From NCBI GenBank assembly GCA_022825705.1, contig JAJDWH010000024.1:62001-126000 (forward strand): a stretch of 64,000 nt of DNA. The letters are read 5' to 3'. Below, piece by piece: positions 35,446-43,105 of this stretch (the stretch's first letter is position 1; each line of letters starts with the position of its first letter). The notes under the pieces were generated by a model, which did no database searches, was not told the DNA's origin, and saw only the letters and a list, made by a program, of their open reading frames with translations. The position numbers and the translations under genes are program-made. The stretch comes from Alphaproteobacteria bacterium (GTDB lineage Bacteria > Pseudomonadota > Alphaproteobacteria > TMED109).

Positions 35446-35765
35446 GTCCTGCAGCAAGCCATGCGCGGGCAGGGCCCGCAAACCAAGGTCGAAGATATCG
35501 GAACGTGCGCGGGTCCTTTCCGCCTGAAGCCGGGCCTAGAAGCTCATGATCGACCCTGCAACAGCCTGCCGAGATGGTGTCGATCAGGGGCTGGCGGAGA
35601 TGCTGCTGTGCACCCAGCGCTGCACGAGACGCCCGGTTCGTGGATTCGAGGCAGGATCCGGGGCGTGATCGCTTTCTGGGTTCGCGGCGGTGTCGAAGTT
35701 CGCATGGACGGTCCCGCAACCTGGCGAGTGATAGGGTCAGTGGGGGGGTGCTGACGACTCACAGT
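35446..35765. other. Intergenic region upstream of the DnaJ-like gene
   Basis: About 320 bases between the divergent oxoprolinase and DnaJ-like genes, up to the promoter at 35766. No recognisable gene, RNA or repeat was seen. Confidence 0.35.
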
Positions 35766-35793
35766 TTGTCAACACTTGCGCCGACAATAGAAT
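35766..35793 (+). promoter_or_regulatory. Sigma70-type promoter for the DnaJ-like/amidase pair
   Basis: TTGTCA (35766-35771) and TAGAAT (35788-35793), each five of six matches to consensus, are 16 bases apart. Transcription would start near 35800, about 65 bases before the chosen ATG. Confidence 0.55.
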
Positions 35794-35865
35794 GCCAGCG
35801 CATCCGGAGCGGACAACTCCTGCCCTAAGGGTGTGGCCGCCAAAGGGCTCCCGCGAGCTGATTCG

Positions 35866-36648
35866 ATGGCATTTCTAGGCACATTGCTCGGCGGGACTCT
35901 GGGTTTCGCGATCGGGGGGCCGATCGGCGCTCTCATCGGAGCAGGTGGCGGGCACTTGTTCGACCGCTTCCGGGAGAGCGAACGGCGAACGTTGGCAGGT
36001 CCGAACGCCGGGGTGACAGGGAATCAGGCGGAGGCTCAGGTTGCCTTCGCCGTCGGATTGATTGGGCTGTCTGCAAAGGTTGCCAAGGCCGACGGACGCG
36101 TGACGCCCGATGAAATACGGGCGTTCCGCCGCGTTTTTCATTTCCCGTCGCGCGATGAAGCGAGAGTGGCGGCAATTTACAACGAGGCCAGGCAGTCTTC
36201 CGACGGTTTCGAACAGTATGCCCAGCAGTTGGCTGCGATCCTCGGGTCGCGGGACGAACGGTGCGCCCAGATTTTGGACTGCCTGTTCACGATTGCCGCT
36301 GCTGACGGCGTGTTTCATCCGAACGAAGATCGGATCATTCGAGAAATCGGTCACATCTTCGGCTTCAGCGATTCGGAGATGGCTTCGATACGGGCACGAC
36401 ATCAGGGGACGGCCGGGCCCGGGTCGCAGGGTGCCGCCGATGCTTCGAACTACGAGGTCTTGGGAGTCGCGCCGACGGCGTCCGACGATGAAATCAAGTC
36501 AGCGCACCGGAGCCTGGTCCGAAAGTTTCATCCCGACCACCTGGTGTCCAAGGGATTGCCAGACGAGTTGATTGAGCACGCCACCGAACGACTCGCCGCC
36601 ATCAACAGCGCCTATGAAGCGATCATGAAGAGTCGGCCGCGCAAATGA
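35866..36648 (+). CDS. DjlA-like protein with TerB-like and C-terminal J domains
   Basis: A 260-residue protein. The N-terminus is a glycine-rich hydrophobic segment (LGTLLGGTLGFAIGGPIGALIGA), likely a membrane or membrane-interfacial helix as in DjlA. Residues 45-165 form a TerB-like helical domain (AKVAKADGRVTPDEI and TIAAADGVFHPNED repeats with acidic residues that can bind metal). Residues 185-258 are a J domain with the HPD motif in RKFHPDHLV, which would stimulate a DnaK ATPase. The ATG at 35866 matches the start of DjlA-type proteins; a GTG at 35833 would add 11 residues. The stop overlaps the next gene's ATG by four bases, and this gene-amidase-rnpB-mraZ order appears in related bacteria. 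Confidence 0.85.
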   Translation: MAFLGTLLGGTLGFAIGGPIGALIGAGGGHLFDRFRESERRTLAGPNAGVTGNQAEAQVAFAVGLIGLSAKVAKADGRVTPDEIRAFRRVFHFPSRDEARVAAIYNEARQSSDGFEQYAQQLAAILGSRDERCAQILDCLFTIAAADGVFHPNEDRIIREIGHIFGFSDSEMASIRARHQGTAGPGSQGAADASNYEVLGVAPTASDDEIKSAHRSLVRKFHPDHLVSKGLPDELIEHATERLAAINSAYEAIMKSRPRK

Positions 36649-37442
36649 ACCGCGCGATTCGAGAGGTCCTGTCTCCGAATTCCAATGCCCGCCCGGCCAG
36701 CGCTGACATTGAGCTCGTGGTGGTTCATTTCACGGGTATGGAAACCGCCGAAGCCGCCCTGCGTGAGCTCACCCAGTTGGGCTCCGGCGTCAGCGCCCAC
36801 TGGATGATCGACGAGGACGGAACCATCTACCGTCTGGTTCCCGAGGAGCGCCGTGCTTGGCACGCCGGCCTGGGTTCCTGGCACCACTGGCACGATGTAA
36901 ATGCCGTCTCGATCGGGATTGAACTGGTGAACCCTGGGCACGACCACGGTTACCGGCCGTTCCCGGATCTGCAGATCGAAGCGTTGGAGGACCTGCTGGC
37001 CGACACGTTCAAATGCCACGGACTGCGCCCCTGCGACCTCATCGGACATTCGGACGTGGCGCCGGAGCGTAAGCAAGACCCGGGTGAATTGTTTCCATGG
37101 GAACGGCTGGCGCGAGCCGGCTTCACCATCTGGCCGGACGAGGTGTCGGAGTATCCGGACGGCGGGCTCGGTGTGATGGATGACGCCGAGGAATTCATCG
37201 GCGACGAGGAAAGCCGGACCGAGTTCGGCCTGGATTCCATCAGCCTGCGCGAGAGTGTCTCGGAGCTTCAGGAGAATCTCAGGGCGATCGGGTATGGGAT
37301 CGAAACTAATGGCGTTTTCGGTGCCCAAACCGAGGCTGTCGTGGCTGCTTTCCAGCGGCGGTTCCGACCTGGCACTGTGGACGGTTACGCCGATTCTGAG
37401 ACGCGGGCGCTGATTCAAGCGGTCGCCCAGATGTCCCGCTAG
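36645..37442 (+). CDS. N-acetylmuramoyl-L-alanine amidase, AmpD type with peptidoglycan-binding domain
   Basis: A 265-residue zinc amidase that cleaves between MurNAc (or anhydro-MurNAc) and L-alanine. Zinc ligands are H28 (VVHFT), H135 (GHSDVAP) and D145; E93 (GIELVN) and K143 are the likely catalytic residues. Residues 205-260 are a PG_binding_1 domain (SELQENLRAIGYGIETNGVFG, ending in AVVAAFQRRFRP). There is no signal peptide, which favours a cytosolic role in peptidoglycan recycling, though a wall-binding domain in the cytosol is curious. It is translationally coupled to the DnaJ-like gene (ATGA) and lies just before rnpB. Confidence 0.9.
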   Translation: MNRAIREVLSPNSNARPASADIELVVVHFTGMETAEAALRELTQLGSGVSAHWMIDEDGTIYRLVPEERRAWHAGLGSWHHWHDVNAVSIGIELVNPGHDHGYRPFPDLQIEALEDLLADTFKCHGLRPCDLIGHSDVAPERKQDPGELFPWERLARAGFTIWPDEVSEYPDGGLGVMDDAEEFIGDEESRTEFGLDSISLRESVSELQENLRAIGYGIETNGVFGAQTEAVVAAFQRRFRPGTVDGYADSETRALIQAVAQMSR

Positions 37443-37500
37443 CGAAGTTCGCTCGGCCGCGGTCGCGGAGCCATGGTCTGGCCCGTTGCATCGGCGGGCC

Positions 37501-37529
37501 TTGACCTGGCCCGCCCGATCCCATTGAAT
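37501..37529 (+). promoter_or_regulatory. Promoter of the RNase P RNA gene
   Basis: TTGACC (37501-37506) and TTGAAT (37524-37529) are separated by 17 bases, and the predicted start (about 37536) coincides with the 5' end of the RNA. A GGCCCG/CGGGCC inverted repeat (37480-37500) just upstream may terminate the amidase transcript. Confidence 0.55.
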
Positions 37530-37532
37530 CCC

Positions 37533-37902
37533 GTGGCCAGACGGCTGGATGACTGCTCCTGGGGTTCCCCGGGGGAGGAAAGTCCGGGCTCCACGGAAAC
37601 ACGGTGCCGGGTAACGCCCGGCGGAGGCGACTCCAGGGATAGTGCCGCAGAAAACAAACCGCCGGCGCGAGTGCGCCGGCAAGGGTGAAACGGTGCGGTA
37701 AGAGCGCACCGCGTCTTCGGCGACGGAGACGGCACGGTAAACCCCACCGGGAGCAAGACCGAATAGGGACGGCGTGGCCCGTGATCGGGCCGATGGTGTT
37801 TCCGCCTCCGTCCGGGCCGGTCGCGTGAGGCACGCGGTAACGCATGCCCCAGATGAATGGTCATCCTTGACAGAACCCGGCTTACAGGCTGTCTGGCCCC
37901 AC
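37533..37902 (+). ncRNA. rnpB: RNase P RNA, bacterial type A
   Basis: The catalytic RNA that removes 5' leaders from tRNA precursors. Conserved elements appear in the right order: the GAGGAAAGTCCGGGCTCC helix after P3, GGGTAACGCCCGG, AGGGATAGTGCCGCAGAAAAC, GGTGCGGTAAGAGCGCACC (the P10/P11 region), GGTAAACCCCACC followed by GGAGCAAGACCGAATAGG, AGATGAATGGTCATC, and the 3' ACAGAACCCGGCTTACA. The 5' end GTGGCCAGAC pairs with GTCTGGCC near the 3' end as helix P1, setting the boundaries to within a few bases. It sits between the amidase gene and mraZ. Confidence 0.96.
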
Positions 37903-37999
37903 TCCTTCCTTGGGAGAACCTGCCACAATTCCACACTCCAGCGGGTTGATGTAGAACAAACTAGGATCATCTAAGCATTTGTCAAAGCGTTGATTATCA

Positions 38000-38028
38000 T
38001 TGACGCTGCCCATGAATAGGCGTAAAAT
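38000..38028 (+). promoter_or_regulatory. Strong sigma70-like promoter of the mur/fts (dcw) cluster
   Basis: TTGACG (38000-38005) and TAAAAT (38023-38028), each five of six consensus matches, are separated by exactly 17 bases, about 60 bases before mraZ. It is the best-looking promoter in the window and the natural start of the division and cell-wall operon. Confidence 0.7.
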
Positions 38029-38048
38029 CCCATGTTCACCCATTTGGG
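38009..38048. promoter_or_regulatory. Candidate MraZ operator boxes
   Basis: On the minus strand TGGG cores lie at 38012-38009, 38032-38029 and 38042-38039, that is 20 and 10 bases apart, and a plus-strand TGGGG lies at 38045. Known MraZ operators are TGGGN repeats with ten-base periodicity just upstream of mraZ. The boxes overlap the spacer, -10 and start region of the promoter, which suits autorepression. Confidence 0.6.
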
Positions 38049-38088
38049 GTGAACAGCGCAGCTGGGTCGTCGTGTGGAGGGTCGAGCG

Positions 38089-38622
38089 ATGCAGGAGGTG
38101 GGTAACCGCGCCTTCTTCGCCGGCACGTTTACGCACCGGATTGACAAGAAGGGGCGGATCAGCATTCCGGCGCGTTGGCGCTCGGAGTTCCGGTCGGAAG
38201 AGGCTCCCCATCTGTTCGTCGCGTCGACGGCGAGCGGTGACGCGGCCTGCGCCATCGAATGCGTTATGCAGTCGGACCTGCGCCGTCGCAACTCCGAGCA
38301 GGCTGACCGCACTGAGCTTTCCCAGAAGCAGCGCGGATTGCTGGGGCTTCACCATTTTCACGCATATAACGCCCAGCTGATCGATCCCGAAGGCCGTGTC
38401 CAGCTGCCTGCCGAAGCGCTGATTGCGGCCGACCTGGCCCTTGACCGCTCGGGCGAGGGCAGCGCCAAGACACGCAGCTACTCCATGCGGTCGCCGACAG
38501 CCGTCCTGATGGGCGCCGGCGACCGGTTCTACATCCTCCATCCGGACCAGGTCGAACCATTCTTGGCCGAGGCGTCAGCCGAAGCCGAGGCTGCCGACCG
38601 CAACTCCAGGTCCGGGCTCTAG
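38089..38622 (+). CDS. mraZ: Transcriptional regulator MraZ
   Basis: MraZ is an AbrB-like ring-forming DNA-binding protein that regulates its own dcw operon. Two MraZ/SpoVT-like halves are visible, each with a DxxGR-type turn: HRIDKKGRISIPARWR near the N-terminus and AQLIDPEGRVQLPAEAL around residues 90-110. The ATG at 38089 is preceded by GGAGG (38076-38080) at eight bases; a GTG at 38074 would overlap that site. The protein is 177 residues, longer than the usual 145-155 because of an acidic alanine-rich tail. Candidate binding sites lie immediately upstream. Confidence 0.93.
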   Translation: MQEVGNRAFFAGTFTHRIDKKGRISIPARWRSEFRSEEAPHLFVASTASGDAACAIECVMQSDLRRRNSEQADRTELSQKQRGLLGLHHFHAYNAQLIDPEGRVQLPAEALIAADLALDRSGEGSAKTRSYSMRSPTAVLMGAGDRFYILHPDQVEPFLAEASAEAEAADRNSRSGL

Positions 38623-38676
38623 AAACGCCGGCACGTGGGCACTCGCCTTTCCTCCCTCCAACATGGCATCCCAACC

Positions 38677-39615
38677 ATGGCCCACGTGCCGGTTCTCCTT
38701 GCGGAGATCGTCACGCAACTGCAACCGGTTGACGACGCGCTCTACGTGGACGCCACGTTCGGCCGCGGCGGCGTGGCGAAGGCGCTGCTTGAGGCGGCAG
38801 GCTGTCGCGTGATTGCCATTGACCGCGATCCGGCCGCGCATCCGGCCGCAGCTTCACTGGCGGAGCAGTTCGCGAGCCGGTTCCAGTTCGTGCAGGCGCG
38901 ATTCGGAGGCATGGATAAGGTCCTGGCCTCGCTCGACGTCGAGCATGTCGATGGCGGGATCATCTTCGATTTAGGGGTATCGTCGCCGCAGCTAGACGAT
39001 GCCGGGCGCGGGTTCTCGTTTCGACGGGACGGGCCGCTCGACATGCGGATGGGCGGTTGCGGGCAGTCGGCCGCCGACATCGTCAACGCCACGGACGAAT
39101 CGGCGCTGGCAGAGATTCTGCGAACGTTTGGCGAAGAACGTCATTCCCGCCGGATTGCGCGGGCGATCGTGGCCGACCGGCCGTTTGCCCGCACGGTCGA
39201 GCTGGCGGACGTGGTGCGCTCGGCGGTTCCGGGCAGGCAGGAAACGATCGACCCCGCGACGCGCACCTTTCAGGCCCTCCGAATTGCCGTCAACGATGAA
39301 CTCGGTGAACTGCGTGCGGCACTGCACAGTGCGGAGCAACTACTGATCGAGGGCGCCATCTTGGCAGTGGTCGCGTTTCACTCGCTTGAGGATCGACTGG
39401 TCAAGCGCTTCATGGTGGAACGTTCGAACCGCGCTCCACGAGCGCACCGTCACGTCCCTCCCGCCGGTACACCGTTCGAGCCGACGTTCCGGTTGTCGAG
39501 AACGCGTGCGATCCGGCCAGGCCAGGCGGAACTGCATCGCAACCCGCGGGCCAGGTCGGCGCGGCTGCGGGCCGCGGTCAGGACCGCGGCTCCAGTCAAC
39601 ACGGCAGTTGCCTAA
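38677..39615 (+). CDS. rsmH: 16S rRNA (cytosine(1402)-N(4))-methyltransferase
   Basis: RsmH (MraW) methylates N4 of C1402 in 16S rRNA using S-adenosylmethionine. The signature AHVPVLLAEIV is followed by YVDATFGRGGVAKALLEAAG (SAM loop), AIDRDP, FDLGVSSPQLDDAGRGFSFR and VAFHSLEDRLVKRFM. The start is set at the ATG 38677, four codons before the conserved VPVL; a GTG at 38635 (14 residues longer) is possible, and neither has a good ribosome-binding site. The protein is 312 residues. It is the second gene of the cluster, and its TAA overlaps the ftsL ATG by one base. Confidence 0.94.
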   Translation: MAHVPVLLAEIVTQLQPVDDALYVDATFGRGGVAKALLEAAGCRVIAIDRDPAAHPAAASLAEQFASRFQFVQARFGGMDKVLASLDVEHVDGGIIFDLGVSSPQLDDAGRGFSFRRDGPLDMRMGGCGQSAADIVNATDESALAEILRTFGEERHSRRIARAIVADRPFARTVELADVVRSAVPGRQETIDPATRTFQALRIAVNDELGELRAALHSAEQLLIEGAILAVVAFHSLEDRLVKRFMVERSNRAPRAHRHVPPAGTPFEPTFRLSRTRAIRPGQAELHRNPRARSARLRAAVRTAAPVNTAVA

Positions 39616-39947
39616 TGCTGTTGTGGACGTTCCGAGTCGGCCGGCTGATGGGCTTCTGGCTGTGCCTGTCGATGGTCTCGGTCATGGTGCTTGGCGGCAG
39701 CACCATCTGGCTTCGCCATCAGCTTCGAGCCGGAGAGGCCCGGCTCGAGGCACTACATGCCAAAGAGGAAGAACTTCGCGCAGGGATGGATCGTTTGGCC
39801 ATGGAATGGTCACGTCTGAACCAGCCGGAGCAACTGGCCGATCTGGCCCAGCGCCATCTTGATCTTCGACCGATTCCAATCAGCCCGCCGGCTCGACTCG
39901 TCGAGGTGATGTCGCAAGACGGATCGCCCGGGAGGACCGGGCAGTGA
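39615..39947 (+). CDS. ftsL: Cell division protein FtsL
   Basis: A 110-residue bitopic divisome protein: a short cytoplasmic N-terminus, one membrane helix (about residues 13-32), then a periplasmic coiled coil (LRHQLRAGEARLEALHAKEEELRAG) and the RLNQPEQLADLAQRHLDLRP region found in FtsL proteins. FtsL pairs with FtsB and FtsQ and activates FtsWI. Identification rests on size, topology and position between rsmH and ftsI rather than strong motifs. The gene overlaps ftsI as GTGA. Confidence 0.85.
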   Translation: MLLWTFRVGRLMGFWLCLSMVSVMVLGGSTIWLRHQLRAGEARLEALHAKEEELRAGMDRLAMEWSRLNQPEQLADLAQRHLDLRPIPISPPARLVEVMSQDGSPGRTGQ

Positions 39948-41620
39948 GCCGGCGCTGGCGGAAGTATCGGCGCGAACCCGTCGTCAGTCTCTGGCAGAGC
40001 GGACGAAGCCGCTCGGAGCGAACAGGAGAACGGCTGCGCGCCGGCATGACGATGATTGCGATTGCCTTCGTCGTCGTTGGCCTCCGCCTCGGCGAGGTTG
40101 CGCTGTCCGGCGAGACCGATGCCGGGACGCCGCACCAGGCAGAGGAAGCGCCAGTCCGGGGCGAGGTCTTTGACCGCCACGGAACGATGCTGGCGACCAC
40201 GGTCTTGGTCCCGTCAGTCTGGGTCAATCCTTCTGACGTCAGAGATCCTGCCGCCCTTGCCAAGGAGTTATCGGCGGTATTTCCCGAACTCGATCAGGCC
40301 GACCTGGCGCGAAGGTTGGCAGCTGACAAGCGTCGCAACCGCCAGTTCCTGTGGATTCGACGGCACGCGCCTCCCTCGCGAGCCGAAGCTGCCATGCGCA
40401 TCGGTTCGCCCGGCCTGTACATCCGGGAGGAACGGCGCCGCGTCTACCCCCAAGGGCGGCTGACATCGCACGTGGTCGGCTATGTCAACATTGACGGCGA
40501 CCCCCAGGCTGGCGTCGAGCGCGTCGGCGACCGATCCATTCGGAAAGGCCCGCTTCAGCTGACGCTCGACATCAGGGTTCAAAACGTCCTGCGGGACCGC
40601 CTGGCGACCGCCATGCAAAGATTCCAGGCGGTGGCGGCGGCGGGAGTGGTGCTCGAGATTGCTTCCGGCGATGTCCTCGCCCACGTCTCGCTCCCGGACT
40701 TCGACCCGAATGATGTGCGAGATGCGGACGACGAGGGAATGCTGGATCTCGGGACGCAGGGCGTCTTCGAGATGGGGTCGACGTTCAAGACGTTCACGGT
40801 TGCCGCAGCGCTCGATGCTGGCCGAGCAAGCGTGAACTCGAATTTTGATGCTACGGAGCCGATCAAGATCGACCGCTACACCATCAACGACTATCACCCG
40901 GAGGAACGCTGGCTCCGGCTGTCCGAAGTATTCGTGCATTCGTCGAACATCGGGATGGTGCGGGTCGCCGAGGCATTGGGCAAGGAGCAGCACTGGGACT
41001 ACCTGGGACGCTTGGGGCTCCTGAGCGACATTGACGGACCGGGGCTTCGGACCGCCCATCCGCGCCTCCCCGATGCGTGGGGAAAGGTCGAGCGCGCCAC
41101 GGTGTCGTACGGGCACGGGATCGCGGTGTCGCCCATGCATCTGGCGGCCGCAGTGGCAGCAGTCGTCGGCGACGGACAGTACCGTGCTCCTCGACTGCTG
41201 CTGTCAGGGCCGCAGGAACCTTCCACTGTTGCGTTTCGCCCGTCGACGGTTCGGCAGATGCGCATGCTGCTGCGACAGGTCGTGCTGCACGGAACTGCCG
41301 GATTGTCCGACGTCGGAAACTACGAAATCGGCGGCAAGACCGGAACCGCGCAGAAGGTGGTGGACGGAAGGTACCGGCGTGGCGCTCGGACGAACTCGTT
41401 TGTGGCGGCGTTTCCCATGAGTGCCCCGCGGTACGTCGTCGTGGTGCTGCTGGACGAGCCAAAGGCAGCTCCCGGAACCCACGGCTTTGCCACTGCAGGC
41501 TGGAACGTGGCTCCGCTCGCGGGTTCGGTGGTGGCCGGCGTAGCGCCGCTTCTTGGTGTGCCGCCCGTGCCGGTGGAACCGCCGCCGGCGGACGCGGTCA
41601 CACAGGTGGCCTTGCGCTAG
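39944..41620 (+). CDS. ftsI: Septal peptidoglycan transpeptidase FtsI (PBP3)
   Basis: A class B penicillin-binding protein that cross-links septal peptidoglycan. One membrane helix (about residues 35-55) is followed by the PBP dimerisation domain (PVRGEVFDRHGTMLATT; YPQGRLTSHVVGYVN) and the transpeptidase domain with GSTFK (SxxK), SSN (SxN) and KTGTAQ (KTG). The length is 558 residues, normal for FtsI. It starts with GTG overlapping the ftsL stop. A proline-rich tail ends the protein. It works with FtsW, encoded downstream. Confidence 0.95.
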   Translation: MSRRWRKYRREPVVSLWQSGRSRSERTGERLRAGMTMIAIAFVVVGLRLGEVALSGETDAGTPHQAEEAPVRGEVFDRHGTMLATTVLVPSVWVNPSDVRDPAALAKELSAVFPELDQADLARRLAADKRRNRQFLWIRRHAPPSRAEAAMRIGSPGLYIREERRRVYPQGRLTSHVVGYVNIDGDPQAGVERVGDRSIRKGPLQLTLDIRVQNVLRDRLATAMQRFQAVAAAGVVLEIASGDVLAHVSLPDFDPNDVRDADDEGMLDLGTQGVFEMGSTFKTFTVAAALDAGRASVNSNFDATEPIKIDRYTINDYHPEERWLRLSEVFVHSSNIGMVRVAEALGKEQHWDYLGRLGLLSDIDGPGLRTAHPRLPDAWGKVERATVSYGHGIAVSPMHLAAAVAAVVGDGQYRAPRLLLSGPQEPSTVAFRPSTVRQMRMLLRQVVLHGTAGLSDVGNYEIGGKTGTAQKVVDGRYRRGARTNSFVAAFPMSAPRYVVVVLLDEPKAAPGTHGFATAGWNVAPLAGSVVAGVAPLLGVPPVPVEPPPADAVTQVALR

Positions 41621-41632
41621 GAGACGGTGAGC

Positions 41633-43105
41633 ATGCGGCTTGCCGAACTTGCAGCTCGAACGGGGCGGCCGCTTCCCGAGGGGATGCCTGACCCCGTCAT
41701 CCGCGGGCTCAGCTCAGACTCTCGGTCACTCCATGCAGGGTACCTGTTTGCCGCCCTGCCAGGTGGTCAGATCGACGGCATCGAGTTTCTGGAGGAAGCC
41801 GTGCATCGCGGGGCCGCCGCCGCGCTGGTCCCACCAGCCGCAGCGTCCCGGGCCAAGGCACTCGGAATCACGGCAGTGGCCGATGTGGTGCCACGCCGAC
41901 GCCTCGCCCGAATGGCTGCAGCTTTCTATGGCGCACAGCCCGACATGGTGGTCGCTGTCACCGGGACGAACGGGAAGACCTCGACCGCGCATTTCCTTGC
42001 GGAACTGTGGCGAGGGGCCGGATTGCGCGCCGCCGAGATCGGGACGCTTGGCGTAAGCGCGGGCCCCGGAACTGATCTCGCCTCGGCGGCATTGAACCTG
42101 ACCACCCCCGACCCGGTGACCTTGCACGCTGAACTGGCATCGCTGTCGGAGGCCGGCCTCAATCACGTGGTGCTCGAGGCCTCGTCGCATGGCCTTGATC
42201 AGCACCGGCTGGACGGGGTGCGCATTGCGACGGGGATTCTGACCACTGTCGGCCGTGACCACCTCGACTATCACGGTACTGAGCACGCGTACCGTGCAGC
42301 GAAACGGCGGCTCTTCGCTGAATTGGTGACTCCGGGTGGCACCGCGATCTTCAACTTGGCGAGTGTTGACCAGGACACTCTCGCCGCCGCCGAGCGCCGT
42401 GATCTCAACGTGATGACCTATGGGCGGGGAGACGAAGCCGACTGGCAACTCAAGGCAGTGACACCCGACGTCCAGGGTCAAGTCCTGCAACTGCTGACCC
42501 CGCGCGGAGAGCGGATCGTGTCGTTTGGCCCGCTGGGTCGGTTCCAGGCCGAGAACGCGTTGGCCGCCTTGGTGGCAGCCGTCGTATCTGACGTGCCCGT
42601 GGATGATGCCGTCAACGGATTGTCGTCCTTGACCGCGCCAGCAGGTCGACTCGAACGCATCGGGACCAGGGGTGGAGCCTCCGTATTCGTCGATTACGCG
42701 CACACCCCCGACGCGCTGGCCGCCGCCCTCGACGCCCTGCGGCCTCACGTGCGCGGAGTGCTTCACGTCGTCTTCGGTTGTGGCGGGGACCGCGACTCAG
42801 GCAAACGCCTGTTGATGGGCGAGGTTGCTGCCCGGCACGCGGACCGAGTAACGGTGACGGACGACAACCCGCGATCCGAAGATCCAGCGACGATTCGTGC
42901 CGAAGTACTGCAGGGGGCGCCTGACGCGGCCGAGGTCGGCGACCGGTTCGAGGCCATCGCCAGTGCCCTCGGGTCGCTTCGGGATGACGATGCACTCCTA
43001 GTTGCCGGCAAGGGGCACGAGACCACTCAGACCGTGCGTGGGGTTGCGACACCCTTCGATGACCGCGCAGTCGTGCGGCATTTGCTGGGGCGAGGTGGGG
43101 CTTGA
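41633..43105 (+). CDS. murE: UDP-N-acetylmuramoyl-L-alanyl-D-glutamate--2,6-diaminopimelate ligase
   Basis: MurE adds meso-diaminopimelate to UDP-MurNAc-Ala-Glu. The ATP loop GTNGKTST, the DHLDYHGTEHAYRAAKRRLF central region and the DNPRSEDPATI motif are present; DNPR is the signature of the diaminopimelate-specific enzyme as opposed to the lysine one. The ATG at 41633 lies eight bases after AGGAG, whereas a GTG at 41627 is too close to it. The protein is 490 residues. The only clear gap in this part of the cluster is the 12 bases between ftsI and murE. Confidence 0.96.
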   Translation: MRLAELAARTGRPLPEGMPDPVIRGLSSDSRSLHAGYLFAALPGGQIDGIEFLEEAVHRGAAAALVPPAAASRAKALGITAVADVVPRRRLARMAAAFYGAQPDMVVAVTGTNGKTSTAHFLAELWRGAGLRAAEIGTLGVSAGPGTDLASAALNLTTPDPVTLHAELASLSEAGLNHVVLEASSHGLDQHRLDGVRIATGILTTVGRDHLDYHGTEHAYRAAKRRLFAELVTPGGTAIFNLASVDQDTLAAAERRDLNVMTYGRGDEADWQLKAVTPDVQGQVLQLLTPRGERIVSFGPLGRFQAENALAALVAAVVSDVPVDDAVNGLSSLTAPAGRLERIGTRGGASVFVDYAHTPDALAAALDALRPHVRGVLHVVFGCGGDRDSGKRLLMGEVAARHADRVTVTDDNPRSEDPATIRAEVLQGAPDAAEVGDRFEAIASALGSLRDDDALLVAGKGHETTQTVRGVATPFDDRAVVRHLLGRGGA

